Below are positions 1 to 10,417 of a stretch of DNA of 64,000 nucleotides, piece by piece. Numbering within the stretch: the first letter of the stretch is position 1; each line of letters opens with the position of its first letter. The notes beneath the pieces are model-generated. The model was given only the letters and a program-made list of their open reading frames with translations. It was not told where the DNA came from and did not search any database. Source of the DNA: Rhodococcoides fascians A25f. Lineage in GTDB: Bacteria > Actinomycetota > Actinomycetes > Mycobacteriales > Mycobacteriaceae. The stretch is from assembly GCF_000760935.2 (NCBI RefSeq), contig NZ_CP049744.1, positions 4,681,501 through 4,745,500 on the forward strand. Reading direction: 5' to 3'. A program made the translations under genes and the position numbers.

Positions 1-3000
1 CTTGGGCTTCCCCGTGGTTCCGGACGTGTGAATGATGTAGGCCGGTGCCGGTCCAGGATCCGCCGGGACAGGTAACGCAACCGTCTCGTCGTCCGGCGCC
101 CCGAGGTGCTCGACCGACACCGACGGAACCCGTATCCAGTCGAGGGACGCCGAATTCGACGCGACGATGCACACCGGCCGTGCGTCGTCGATCATGTACT
201 GCAACCGCTCTCGTGGATAGTCCACGTCCAGCGGAAGATACGCTGCCCCGCATCGCATCACGGCCAGCAGAGCTATGGGAAGTGTGACATCCCGCGTCAG
301 GGCAACGCCCACAACGCCGCCCGGGCCCACGCCCGCCGCAAGAAGTGCTCGCGCCAAGGCTTCGACACGGCAGCCGGTCTCGCTGTAATCGAGCTCCGTG
401 TCGCCGGCCACGATGGCAATCGAGTTCGGGGCGACCTGCACCTGATGCAGAAATCGCTCGAGCACAGACTTCGGAGTGGTCGAGACCGTTTCGGACGCAC
501 ACTGCGTCGGTCGGGCACCGATCCGGTCGATCCGCGCGTCCGGGAACCGGATGATGTGATCGAGTACACGAACGATCTCGTCGAGAACGGAATCGGCAGT
601 GGCCGAGTCGAACAGGTCCGCCGCGGCCCCGATTCGCACTTCCTGCCCTGTCGGCAATTCTCGTAACCACACCACAGTGTCCATCCGAGCGGGCGGGTCC
701 AGCGGTTCCATCGGTGTCGCGACAACCTCACCGAATTCGATCGGTGCTCCGCCGAATTCGTGACCCACGAGAGTCTGGAACAGCGGATGGCGCCCCACAG
801 CACGCGGCGGAGAGAGAGCGCCGACCACTCGATCGAACGGGACCTGTTGATGGGCCAGTGCATCGAGTCCGATGCTCCGAACTCGCCCGAGAACCTCACC
901 GGTCGTGGGGTTTCCGCTCAGATCCACGCGATGCACAGTCGTGTTGACCAGATATCCGACGGTAGTGCGGAACCTACCGTCCTGCAGCATCTCTCGATCC
1001 GACACGGTTGTTCCGAGCAGAATGTCGTCTCCGGCACCGTACCGCTGCCAGGTCAGTGCGACGGCGGCTTCGACGAGCATGAGCGGACTCACTCCGTGCC
1101 GAACTGCGGCAGCGCGAAGTCCACTCGACATCCCGTTCGACAGCGGACGGACGGCACTCACCGATCTCGACGAGGTACGTCGGGGCCGCGATCGGTCCGT
1201 CGGCAGGTCCAGTTCCACCGGCGCATCGGCCAGCCTCTCCTGCCAATACTGGAGCGCATCCTCGGCCTCTGCCGATCCGCTGCGGGCGCGGTCGGCAATC
1301 GCGAACTCGCCGAACGTCGGTGCATCGTGATGTAGCCGGGGCGGATGACCGACCGTTCGGGCCCGATAGGCCTCGATCAAGGCGTCGAGGACGATGGGTA
1401 CCGACGCGCCGTCGATTGCTATGTGATGGAAGACCAGTGCCAGCGCGACACCGTCGACGGCGCGGATCAGGACTGCCCGCGCCGGTGCGGACGACTCGAT
1501 GTCGACGGCACGGTCCGGATCGCTCAGCTCGACTTGTACCGCGTCGACGATGCCCGCGTTGCTCTCTCGAACGATCAGGTCCGGCAAGTCGGAGTCCGAG
1601 ACGACGCGCACGGTGGGATCACCGGAAATTGCTGCCGGGTAGCAGGTTCGCAACACAGCGAAGTGATCGAGCACATCTCCCCACGCAGCGCGCAGCGCCA
1701 CGATGTCGATCTCCCCGGTCAGGCGCAGAGCGACCGGCACGTCATGGGTGCGGGATTGCCCTTCCATGCGCTGCAGGATCCACAACCGCTCCTGCGCGGA
1801 GGACATGACGGGTTCACCAGCCACCGAGCCGACCGGGGCAGCCACGTCGACAGTGTGTGCGTGCGATGCCCGCGCCGCCAGGGCCTTCGGCGTCCGTGCC
1901 GCGAAAATGTCCGCGACCGTCACGACGACTCCGACGCGGCGCAGTGCACTCACTGCGCGCATGGCGGCCAATGAGTGGCCACCCTGCTCGAAGAAGTCGT
2001 CCTCGATATCCAGTGGCATGTCCAGAATTGCGGCGAGCTGCGCAGTGACGGTGTCGACCACGTCGGCCGAGGCCTCGCCCGATACCGGTTCGAGAATTCG
2101 GCTCGGCACCCGGGGTGGCAGCACCGGCACCGATGTGGGAACGTACTCCGTTGCTGGACGGTCGATTCCATCGATCATGTCGTTCAGCACCGACGCCAGG
2201 GCTCTCGCGACTGCATCGGCGGTCGCTGATTCCACGGCCGAGGAATCGTGGTCGACGACGAGCCGTAGGCGATCACCGGGCGGAGCGAGGAGCGAGAGCG
2301 GGTAGTGCGTGGACCCCACGTTGCCGACGGAAAGAACGCGGGTGTGGCCCGCTGCCGCGGACCCGACGAGCTCTGGGTAGTTCTCGAAGACGACGAGCGT
2401 GTCGAACAGAGCATCTGCTCCGCGCGCATCGCTGCACGCCTCGATTTCCGATAGCGACAGATGCCCCGCAGCTTCGAGGGCGTACTGCTCGTTCTGGCTG
2501 CGCCGCAATATTTCTCGGAGTGGTTCCTCCGTCCAATGCATCCGTACCGGCACGGTGTTGCTGAACAGGCCGACCATGTCCTCCACACCGGCCAGCTCGG
2601 CCGGGCGTCCCGAGACAGTGGTACCGAACACCACATCGGTTCGCCCGAGAAGTGCGCACAGCACCGCGCTCCAGGCGGCCTGTACGACAGTGTTGACGGT
2701 CAGACCGTTCTCTCGCGCGAGCGCAGGGACTCGATCTGCGACCGCAGGCGACAACTGCACCTCGGCAGAGAGCACACCGAGTCCGGTACCGTCGCCGCGC
2801 GCCACGATGGTGGGCTCGCTGAAACCGGCCAGCCTGGACCGCCAGGCACCCTGCATCTCGGTCCGATCCAGGTTGGCCAGCCATCGCAGGTAGTCGGCGT
2901 AGTCCGGTGCCGGCGGCAACGGGTGAGGAAAACCGTTGTAGAGCTGTACCAACTCGCGCAGGACAATCGGCGTCGACCATCCGTCGGTCACGAGGTGATG

Positions 3001-6000
3001 CGCGTTGAGAATCAACCGAGTGCGGCAATGGGGAAGCAGAATTACGTGCCCCGCCATCAGCGGCCCGAACCGTACGTCGAAGGTGCGGGCCGCGGCCGTG
3101 TGTTGCGCCTGCTGCGCCGCAGCGGCAGCTGTCTCGTCCGGCAGGAACCTCAGGTCCGTGGTTCGCCAGGCGATGTCGAATTCTCTTGTGATCGCCTGTA
3201 CCGGAACATCGAACCCCTCGAAGTGGAAGCCCGCCGCGAGGTTGGAGTGCCGACGCACTACTGCACCGAATGCGGATCGCAGTCGTTCGGCGTCGAGATC
3301 GCCGTCGAGATCCACCACTGCGGTCAGCGTGTAGACGGAGTCGTCGGTGAATCTCGCCGCATGGGCCAACAGGCCTTCCTGCAACGGTGACAGCGGAAGG
3401 AGGCGATCGACCGATCCGACAAGGCCTTCGAGATTGTCGATCTGCTGCTGGGTGACGCCCACGGCGTCGGCGTCGACCGAGCTGAGTCCACCGGCGAAGA
3501 GCGCCGCGTGGGCAGCCAGGCCCGACAGGGCGGCACCGAAGTGTCGCTGCAGCCTCAGCACATTCGACGAGTCGAACAGGAGTCCGGCTGCCGTCCATTC
3601 GAAGGACAGCTCGGCACCGTCTGCGGTGTCGTGGACGAATGCATTGACGGCCAGAACTTCCGAGAGCATCCGGTTCGGTGGTTCCACCACCCCGAACGCA
3701 TCACCGGCTACGCTCCGCCAGCCGGGCCCGGACGTCACTGCAGGCTTGCCCAGATAGTTGAGCAGCAACTGTGGTCCACTCACTGCCCCGAGCCCCGTCC
3801 CTGCGTCGTCGAGGTAGCGCAGAACGCCGTAGCCGAGGCCGTCGTCTCGCCCGACCCGGCGGCTTTCCTTGACACCGTGCAGCAGTTTCGCCACGACCTC
3901 ACCACCGGCCAGCGCCTCTATGACCGAACTTTCATCGTGGAGGATCGAAACAGGCACTGACACAGGGTATTCGGTGGTGAACCAACCGACCGTTGTACCC
4001 AGATCGATGTCACCGTCCTCGTCGCGGCCGTGTCCCTCCATCATCACCGGAAAATTCTCCAGTGCGGATCCGCGACAGGCCCGTACGGCGACGGTCAGTG
4101 CCACGAGCAGTACTTCGTCCGGACGCATTCGGTATGCGGCACAGAGGTCGTCGAGAACGGCGGACGTGATCGACGGGACGGCGGTGGTTCGGGTGATCGA
4201 GGCAGTCGAGTGGGTGTCGACGCCCTCGCGAAGAGTGCCGTCGACGAGAGGCAGAGACACGGGGTTCGCCACTGTGATCCACACGTCGAGTTCGTCGAGA
4301 TATCGGTGGGCAGCGCCGCGAGCGGCAAGATCGAGTGCGCGGTGACGCCATGACGTGCCCTGCACTACGTAGTTGCCGTCCTCGTCACCGAACGATGCGA
4401 GCAAATCTCTCAACAGCGTGGGCCAGGACACCGCGTCGACCGCGATGTGGTGCACCATCACCAACAATCGATCGTCACCGGTGGACATGCGAACGACGGC
4501 AAGCCGCAACAGCTTCCCGGCCCGTGGGTCCAGCTCTCGCGACAGCGAGCGTGCCCAGGTGCCGATGTTCTGTGCGTATTGCTCGGCATCGACGGGACCG
4601 AACTCGGCACCGCAGCTGTCGTCGTCGCCCGGAATTTCCGGGACGTACACGGACTCGGAGCTCTCCACGACCATCCCGAGCGCGGGGTGTCGCCGACGCA
4701 AGCGCGACGCCGCTTGGACGAGCAGCGCCTGATCCGGAACCTCGGCCACCTCTACCACCGCCCACTGCGCATACGACGCGATCGACTCGACGTCGTTGGT
4801 GCGCAACACCGAACGCATGATGGGTGTGGTCGGCGTGGAACCGTGCGGGGCGTCCACGACCGCGGAATTCGGGACGCCGTCGAGAACGCGGGCGGCCGCA
4901 CCGAGCGTCACCAGATCGCGCCCGGTCAGTAGTTCCTTGGGCGTCAACACCACCCCGTGAGCACGTAATCGGCTGCTGATGCTGATGGCCGCGATGCTGT
5001 CTCCGCCCAGTGAGAACAGATCCGATTCCAGCGGGACGTCCTCGTGGTCCAGAACGTCCGCCAATACCGACTGGAGCGCGAACTCGGCCGGAGTGCGGGC
5101 AGTTCGCGTACTCGATGTCGACGGGGAGCCCGATCGAGGCGCAGGTAGTTTCGCGTGATCGACCTTGCCGTTCACCGTCGTCGGGAATCGGTCGAGCACC
5201 ATCACGATCGACGGAATCATGTGATCGGGCACGCGCGAGGCCATGTCACGACGAATACTGTCGCTGTCGATCACCGCGCCTGTCGTCGGCCTGTCCCCGG
5301 ACTCCACTGCTACGGTCTCGCCGACGACGTAGGCCAACAACCTGGCCGTCGTGCCGCTACCGGACACCACCGCGACGGCACCGGCCACGCCCTCGGTTCG
5401 CGACAGCGCGAACTCGACCTCCCCCAGTTCGACGCGGTGGCCGCGGATCTTGACCTGGTCGTCTGCGCGACCGCGGTATTCGTAGCCGGAGTCGTTGTGC
5501 CACCGCGCGAGATCGCCGGTGCGATACATCCGGTCACCGGCAGAACCGAACGGATCGGCGACGAACCTGTCCGCGGTGGCGTCGGGTCGATCGAGGTAGC
5601 CCTGGGCGAGCTGCGGGCCGGCCAGGTACAGCTCCCCGGTCTCACCGTCGATCACCGGTTGCAGAGCCGAATCGAGGAGGTACGCCGACGTGCCGTCGAG
5701 GGGTCGCCCGATCCGAACGTGTCCGCCGGTGACCTCGGCCGAGAGCGCGTCGACGGTGGCTTCGGTCGGTCCGTACATGTTGTACACGCGAGCAGAACTC
5801 GACGCCAGCCGTTCCGCGAGCGCACTCGGAAGCGCCTCACCACCGATCAGAACAGTGCCGACACTGCGCACTCGGTCGAGCCCGGCGTCCACCAGGAACG
5901 ACATCATGGACGGAGTAGTGTCGATCACGTCGATGCGGTCGGCCGCAAACGACGCCAGCTGCAATTCGGCATCACGCTGTACATCGCTGTCGTACAGTCT

Positions 6001-8115
6001 GATTCGATGACCATCGAGGATCCACAACAGCGGGTCGAGGGAGGCGTCGAACGAGAACGAGGTGGTGTGCGCGACGCGGAGGCGTCGCGCATCGTCGCCC
6101 GTTCGCCCGACTGCGTCCGCATAGACGGTGTTGCGATGCCGATGCACGAGGTGCGAGAGTCCACCGGACCGGACGACGACGCCCTTGGGTTGCCCTGTCG
6201 AACCGGAAGTGAACAGTACGTACGCCGGATCCTCCCGGTGCCTGGGTGCGGACAGTTCCGAGGGTTGCAGTCGGGCTGCCCGATAGCGTGCAAGTTCTGC
6301 CGCGGTCGCGCTCTCACGAAAATCGATGGTGTCGCAGTCGATATCGCCGAAAGTCGCGCCACCCTGACTCACGATCAGGGCAGGACGAGCTCGTCGAGCG
6401 ATATCTCGGGAGCGCTCGACCGGGTATGCCGGGTCGAGAGCGACGTAGCCCGCACCCGCCTCCCACACCGCAAAGATGCACGCGACCAGGTCGAGTGATC
6501 GCGGTAGCGCCAGGGCCACAAGGTCGCCCGAACCGACTCCCCGATCCCGCATCAGTCGCGCTATCCGGTACGCGCGATCGGCCAGTTCTGCTGCTGTCCA
6601 GTTCGTTTCACCGTCGTCGAGCACAACGTCCGAGACCCGATCGCGCACCATATCGGCAAAGACATCCGCAACAGGTTGTGGCACAGCACTACCCGCGAGC
6701 GCAGCCGGCTGCCACTGCGGATCGAGACCCGCGGGTCTGAGCCCGACGTGTCCCAGAGCGGGGAGGGCCTGCGAGCACATCGACTCGATGAGAGTGACGA
6801 GCCCCTCCATTCGCGCAGACACGGTCGCCTGCGAGTGCTGGCGCGCATCGACTTCGAATCCGAGCATCATCGCGCCGCCGGCGATCGGCGTGGCGGTCAG
6901 ACCGAGTTCCTCCGGCGGTCCACCGGCAACGTTGCGGAGGGTGCCCACGGCGCCGCCGAAGTTCAACCCCACATCGAATGCCTTGAGGTTGATTCCGACT
7001 CCGTGCAGCACAGCACCGGCACCGGGTGCAGCGAGATCGCGGACGATGTCCTCGCCGCGGTAACGCTGATGCGCGCGCAACTCCGTCAGGGCCGTCGCAG
7101 CAGACATCGCGAGATCGACGATCGTATCTTCGAGCGAGACCGAGATGCGCAGCGGAAGAACGTTCACCGCCATCGCAGGCGTCGTCAACGCCGTCCTGGT
7201 TGTGCGTACCATCACCGGCAGTGCGATGACCACGTCCGAAGTCCCGTGCAGTCGCGAGACGAAACCCGCATAGCTACCGATGAGAACGTCCGCCCACGTG
7301 CAGCCGCAGCGGTCGGCTATACCCGCGAGTCGCTCCATGGCGACTCGATCGACGGTCGCCCTCGCCGAATGCGTGTCCTCGGCCGGACCGTCGTCGGTAC
7401 CTGCTCGGCTCGGTCGCTCCGGCAGCGGATCCAGTGTCTTCGACCAGTACTCCCGATCGGCGGCGGCGTCGGATGATTCCCGGTACCGCACATCTTCGTC
7501 GATCAATTCCGCGACTGAGCCGAACGGATTGGGACGCAGCGCCTTTCCCGTTGTCGCCGATGTGTATCGGGCGGCCACCCGACGCGAAATCATGGCCGCT
7601 GAATAGCCGTCGACGATCAGGTGATGATACAGCTGTACACACCAGATTTCGTTGGGCGAGAGCACCAACAGGGTGTACGCGAAGAGCTCCCGATCCACCA
7701 TGTCGCGGCAGAATTCGGCAGCCTCCGTCCGGCAGCGCACAACGTGCTCTTCGGCGCTGCGTCGCGGGTCCGCCTCGGTCGAGAGATCGATCACCGTCAC
7801 TGCCTGGGCCGCGTCAGTACGTGACGGGGGATCCGAAATCCACTGTCGTGGTCCACCTTCGGTGTCGACGAATCGCAGCCGCATCGTCTCTGCCTCGGCG
7901 ATCGTGTCGACGACGGCATCGACGAGTATGTCGAGATTCAGCCCGACATCATCGGCCGAACCGTCGATCTCCACGACCTCGCCGACGAGGTAGTACGGCG
8001 ACTCCGGCTCCAACCGCTGCGCATTCCAGATTCCTGCTTGCGCACCGGTCAGCGGAAGCAGCGGGACCGTGGCGCTCGCAGCCGGGTAGGAGTGAAGGTG
8101 TTCCGTGAGGGTCAT
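1..8115 (-). CDS. Siderophore non-ribosomal peptide synthetase, C-A-T-E-C-T-C-A..., 3' end outside window
   Basis: Assembles the peptide backbone of a catecholate siderophore. Domains I read, with approximate residues: C1 16-450 (HHLIVDG near 163); A1 470-985 (LFTSGSTGQPKG near 634, NGKVD near 980); T1 near 1035 with the GGDS form typical before epimerases; E 1090-1550 (HHIAVDAVSW near 1220); C2 1565-2000 (HHLVTDG near 1705); T2 near 2040 (GGHSL); C3 2105-2540 (HHIAIDG near 2230); then an A domain cut at HTSGTTGKPK by the window edge. No A domain lies between C2 and T2. A hand-aligned A1 pocket has Asp at the 235, 239 and 278 positions, compatible with a basic substrate such as Arg; this is tentative. 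ATG at 8115 overlaps the ligase stop (ATGA). It has no N-terminal aryl carrier domain. Likely a heterobactin-type synthetase (HtbG-like). Confidence 0.93.
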   Translation of the reverse strand, partial: MTLTEHLHSYPAASATVPLLPLTGAQAGIWNAQRLEPESPYYLVGEVVEIDGSADDVGLNLDILVDAVVDTIAEAETMRLRFVDTEGGPRQWISDPPSRTDAAQAVTVIDLSTEADPRRSAEEHVVRCRTEAAEFCRDMVDRELFAYTLLVLSPNEIWCVQLYHHLIVDGYSAAMISRRVAARYTSATTGKALRPNPFGSVAELIDEDVRYRESSDAAADREYWSKTLDPLPERPSRAGTDDGPAEDTHSARATVDRVAMERLAGIADRCGCTWADVLIGSYAGFVSRLHGTSDVVIALPVMVRTTRTALTTPAMAVNVLPLRISVSLEDTIVDLAMSAATALTELRAHQRYRGEDIVRDLAAPGAGAVLHGVGINLKAFDVGLNFGGAVGTLRNVAGGPPEELGLTATPIAGGAMMLGFEVDARQHSQATVSARMEGLVTLIESMCSQALPALGHVGLRPAGLDPQWQPAALAGSAVPQPVADVFADMVRDRVSDVVLDDGETNWTAAELADRAYRIARLMRDRGVGSGDLVALALPRSLDLVACIFAVWEAGAGYVALDPAYPVERSRDIARRARPALIVSQGGATFGDIDCDTIDFRESATAAELARYRAARLQPSELSAPRHREDPAYVLFTSGSTGQPKGVVVRSGGLSHLVHRHRNTVYADAVGRTGDDARRLRVAHTTSFSFDASLDPLLWILDGHRIRLYDSDVQRDAELQLASFAADRIDVIDTTPSMMSFLVDAGLDRVRSVGTVLIGGEALPSALAERLASSSARVYNMYGPTEATVDALSAEVTGGHVRIGRPLDGTSAYLLDSALQPVIDGETGELYLAGPQLAQGYLDRPDATADRFVADPFGSAGDRMYRTGDLARWHNDSGYEYRGRADDQVKIRGHRVELGEVEFALSRTEGVAGAVAVVSGSGTTARLLAYVVGETVAVESGDRPTTGAVIDSDSIRRDMASRVPDHMIPSIVMVLDRFPTTVNGKVDHAKLPAPRSGSPSTSSTRTARTPAEFALQSVLADVLDHEDVPLESDLFSLGGDSIAAISISSRLRAHGVVLTPKELLTGRDLVTLGAAARVLDGVPNSAVVDAPHGSTPTTPIMRSVLRTNDVESIASYAQWAVVEVAEVPDQALLVQAASRLRRRHPALGMVVESSESVYVPEIPGDDDSCGAEFGPVDAEQYAQNIGTWARSLSRELDPRAGKLLRLAVVRMSTGDDRLLVMVHHIAVDAVSWPTLLRDLLASFGDEDGNYVVQGTSWRHRALDLAARGAAHRYLDELDVWITVANPVSLPLVDGTLREGVDTHSTASITRTTAVPSITSAVLDDLCAAYRMRPDEVLLVALTVAVRACRGSALENFPVMMEGHGRDEDGDIDLGTTVGWFTTEYPVSVPVSILHDESSVIEALAGGEVVAKLLHGVKESRRVGRDDGLGYGVLRYLDDAGTGLGAVSGPQLLLNYLGKPAVTSGPGWRSVAGDAFGVVEPPNRMLSEVLAVNAFVHDTADGAELSFEWTAAGLLFDSSNVLRLQRHFGAALSGLAAHAALFAGGLSSVDADAVGVTQQQIDNLEGLVGSVDRLLPLSPLQEGLLAHAARFTDDSVYTLTAVVDLDGDLDAERLRSAFGAVVRRHSNLAAGFHFEGFDVPVQAITREFDIAWRTTDLRFLPDETAAAAAQQAQHTAAARTFDVRFGPLMAGHVILLPHCRTRLILNAHHLVTDGWSTPIVLRELVQLYNGFPHPLPPAPDYADYLRWLANLDRTEMQGAWRSRLAGFSEPTIVARGDGTGLGVLSAEVQLSPAVADRVPALARENGLTVNTVVQAAWSAVLCALLGRTDVVFGTTVSGRPAELAGVEDMVGLFSNTVPVRMHWTEEPLREILRRSQNEQYALEAAGHLSLSEIEACSDARGADALFDTLVVFENYPELVGSAAAGHTRVLSVGNVGSTHYPLSLLAPPGDRLRLVVDHDSSAVESATADAVARALASVLNDMIDGIDRPATEYVPTSVPVLPPRVPSRILEPVSGEASADVVDTVTAQLAAILDMPLDIEDDFFEQGGHSLAAMRAVSALRRVGVVVTVADIFAARTPKALAARASHAHTVDVAAPVGSVAGEPVMSSAQERLWILQRMEGQSRTHDVPVALRLTGEIDIVALRAAWGDVLDHFAVLRTCYPAAISGDPTVRVVSDSDLPDLIVRESNAGIVDAVQVELSDPDRAVDIESSAPARAVLIRAVDGVALALVFHHIAIDGASVPIVLDALIEAYRARTVGHPPRLHHDAPTFGEFAIADRARSGSAEAEDALQYWQERLADAPVELDLPTDRSRPRRTSSRSVSAVRPLSNGMSSGLRAAAVRHGVSPLMLVEAAVALTWQRYGAGDDILLGTTVSDREMLQDGRFRTTVGYLVNTTVHRVDLSGNPTTGEVLGRVRSIGLDALAHQQVPFDRVVGALSPPRAVGRHPLFQTLVGHEFGGAPIEFGEVVATPMEPLDPPARMDTVVWLRELPTGQEVRIGAAADLFDSATADSVLDEIVRVLDHIIRFPDARIDRIGARPTQCASETVSTTPKSVLERFLHQVQVAPNSIAIVAGDTELDYSETGCRVEALARALLAAGVGPGGVVGVALTRDVTLPIALLAVMRCGAAYLPLDVDYPRERLQYMIDDARPVCIVASNSASLDWIRVPSVSVEHLGAPDDETVALPVPADPGPAPAYIIHTSGTTGKPK

Positions 8116-9731
8116 TGCTTCTGGCTCTTCTTGTCGACTTTGCCCACCGAGGTGGTCGGGAATTCGGTGACGAACTCGAATCGGTCGGGAATGGTGTACG
8201 CGGCCACTTTCCGTTCCGTTCGCAGGAATGCGCGCAGCTGGGCAGCGGTGGGGGATTCGGACCGTGCATCACGCCTGACGACATAGGCGCAGATCTTCTC
8301 CCCCAGAGCATCATCGGGGACACCGACCACGGACACGTCGTGGATTTCGTCGTGCGCCAGCAGATGATTCTCCACCATCGCCGGGGCCACCTTCTCGCCC
8401 CCGCGATTTATCTGGTCTTTCGTCCGACCGACAACCTGGAGGTAACCCCGATGGTCTCGAACGACGATATCGCCGGTCCGATAGAAGCCGTCAGCAGTGA
8501 ACGCAATGCGATCGGCCTCCGGAGCTCGGTAATATCCGCGAATCGTGTACGGCCCACGCGTCTGCAAATTCCCCGGCTCACCGTCTGCAACCGGGACTCC
8601 GGAATCGTCCACGACGCGAACCTCGTCGTCGGGTGAAATCGGCCTGCCTTGGGTGGTGCAGACGGTGTCGAGATCGTCGTCCGGTCGGGTGTAATTCACC
8701 AATCCTTCGGCCATCCCGAATACCTGAGTGAGCTCGCAACCGAATTCCGGGGTGACCCGTCGAGCGACTTCGGCAGGCAACTTCGCGCCGCCCACCCACA
8801 ACGCCCGAAGCGAGGAGATGTCCCACACCGAGCGAGCCGAGGAGTTCAACCAGGCCACCAGCAGCGGTGGTACCAGCGCAGCGTGAGTCACCGAATGTTG
8901 CTGCACCAGAGGCAGACAAGTATCCGGACTCGGGTCTGGGGCCATGACCACGGAACCGCCCACAGCGACGATGCCGAGGAGCCCGGGCGAACTCATCGTG
9001 AAATTGTGCGAGATCGGCAGGACGGCCAGCATCACCGAGGACGAGTCGATTCCGCAGATCCGAGCGCTTTCGCGCACCGAGTAGAGGTAGTCGTCGTGTG
9101 TCCGCGGAATGAGCTTCGGGGTTCCGGTCGTCCCGCCCGACAGTTGGAGGAAGGCAATATCCGAGGGCAGCGAACGGTTTCGACGCGGGAGTGGTGCGGC
9201 GGTGGTCCAATTCTCGTCGCCGCGCGCAACGATCACCGTCGACACGTCCGGGCACTCGCCCGCGATGTCGGTGGCGATGTTCGCGAAGTCGGTCGCTCCG
9301 AACCGGTCGACGGTGATGTACGCCCGAGCCGTGGTGGCAGAACAGAATTGAACGATATCGCCGGCTCGATGTGCGGCAAGCGCGAAGACCGGGAGGGCAC
9401 CGATCTCGAACAGGGCGAACACCACTTCGACGTACTCGGCAGTGTTGGGCAGATGCACCACGACTCGATCTCCGCGGCCGATTCCTCTGCTGCTGAGTTC
9501 ACCGGCGACGATCTGCACCCGCTCGGCCAACCGGGAATAGGTGAGTGTCCGGTGGTCGTCGACCACAGCCGTCCGATCGGGGTACTCACTCGCGGCGGCG
9601 TCCAGCAGGTCCGAGTGCGTTCGGCCCGTCCAGTAACCCTTCTCGCGATAGCGCCGGACCATCTCCTCCGGGTACGGGACTACCCCCGGTAGCTCGAGCG
9701 GTACAACGGATTCGGCTGTCGAAGTATTCAA
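8112..9731 (-). CDS. dhbE: 2,3-dihydroxybenzoate-AMP ligase (DhbE/EntE type)
   Basis: Adenylates 2,3-dihydroxybenzoate and loads it on an aryl carrier protein to prime siderophore synthesis. The 539-residue product has the usual EntE/DhbE length. It carries the P-loop LSGGTTGTPK followed by the EntE-like LIPRTHDDY, then YRTGDIV and the C-terminal KVDKKSQ end. I place the start at TTG 9731, whose bases overlap the isochorismatase stop (TTGA) and which has GGAG upstream. The open frame runs further upstream, but that part is arginine-rich antisense of the isochorismatase gene and does not resemble the family. The stop overlaps the NRPS ATG by 4 nt, so translation is probably coupled. Confidence 0.93.
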   Translation of the reverse strand: MNTSTAESVVPLELPGVVPYPEEMVRRYREKGYWTGRTHSDLLDAAASEYPDRTAVVDDHRTLTYSRLAERVQIVAGELSSRGIGRGDRVVVHLPNTAEYVEVVFALFEIGALPVFALAAHRAGDIVQFCSATTARAYITVDRFGATDFANIATDIAGECPDVSTVIVARGDENWTTAAPLPRRNRSLPSDIAFLQLSGGTTGTPKLIPRTHDDYLYSVRESARICGIDSSSVMLAVLPISHNFTMSSPGLLGIVAVGGSVVMAPDPSPDTCLPLVQQHSVTHAALVPPLLVAWLNSSARSVWDISSLRALWVGGAKLPAEVARRVTPEFGCELTQVFGMAEGLVNYTRPDDDLDTVCTTQGRPISPDDEVRVVDDSGVPVADGEPGNLQTRGPYTIRGYYRAPEADRIAFTADGFYRTGDIVVRDHRGYLQVVGRTKDQINRGGEKVAPAMVENHLLAHDEIHDVSVVGVPDDALGEKICAYVVRRDARSESPTAAQLRAFLRTERKVAAYTIPDRFEFVTEFPTTSVGKVDKKSQKQ

Positions 9732-10390
9732 CTGCTCACTCCGACAGCTGCACTCGATCTCCGTAGCGACGATGCCACCTCGTCGGTGGTGACGACCGTG
9801 CCGCATCGCTTGGCGGCGTACGTAGCTGCCATCAGGTGTTCGTCGCGGGAGAAGTCCGCGGTGGCGTCGAGGACGAAGAACGGTGACACATCGGACATGA
9901 AGGCCTCGGCTGCACTGAGAAGGCAGCCCATGTGGGCGTACACGCCGGTGACGATCAGCTGATCTCGACCGTGATGTGCCAACAATTCGCGCAGATCGGT
10001 GCGCTGGAACGCCGAGTATCGCCATTTCGTGACCTCGATGTCACCGACGTTCGGCCGAAGCCGTTCGATCACCTCGGTGTCGCGCCCCGTACCGAGCCCG
10101 GGTCCCCAGAAGTCCGCGAGAATGCCTCTACGGGAGGGATGTTGATCCCCCGGCTGCATCGTGAACACCACAGGAATACCGAGTTCGTCGGCCCGGGACC
10201 GGATCGCGGCGATGTTGTCGATGACGGGGGTGATCAATTCGGGGGCGTCGACGTAGGCGTCGATGAAGTACTTCTGCATGTCGTGCACCAGCAGCGCCGC
10301 GCGGTTCGGATCCAATGTCCAGTCCACGACGTTGTGCGGAATTTCGCTACGGTTGGGCAACTCGTAGCTCGCAATCTTGGGTATTGCCAT
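9728..10390 (-). CDS. dhbB: Isochorismatase (DhbB/EntB N-terminal type), no aryl carrier domain
   Basis: Hydrolyses isochorismate to 2,3-dihydro-2,3-dihydroxybenzoate and pyruvate, step two of DHB synthesis. The 220-residue sequence opens MAIPKIASYELP and has the family features LLVHDMQKYF (catalytic Asp), TKWRYSAF and VTGVYAHMGCL. EntB and DhbB are about 285-310 residues because they carry a C-terminal aryl carrier domain; this protein stops right after the hydrolase fold and has no carrier serine motif. The carrier must therefore be a separate protein or be supplied elsewhere. The gene follows the ABC transporter pair by 27 nt and is stop/start coupled to the ligase gene. Confidence 0.92.
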   Translation of the reverse strand: MAIPKIASYELPNRSEIPHNVVDWTLDPNRAALLVHDMQKYFIDAYVDAPELITPVIDNIAAIRSRADELGIPVVFTMQPGDQHPSRRGILADFWGPGLGTGRDTEVIERLRPNVGDIEVTKWRYSAFQRTDLRELLAHHGRDQLIVTGVYAHMGCLLSAAEAFMSDVSPFFVLDATADFSRDEHLMAATYAAKRCGTVVTTDEVASSLRRSSAAVGVSS

Positions 10391-10417
10391 GATCGTCCCT
10401 CTCTTCGGTACATCTGT

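Noticed and set aside
5155..6498. Long plus-strand open frame (447 codons) across the NRPS region
   Set aside because: It is antisense to the first adenylation domain, rich in Arg/His/Asp without family motifs; a high-GC shadow frame.
9732..10025. N-terminal extension of the DHB-AMP ligase to 637 residues
   Set aside because: The extra part is Arg-rich antiphase translation of the isochorismatase gene; the coupled TTG at 9731 gives normal family length.
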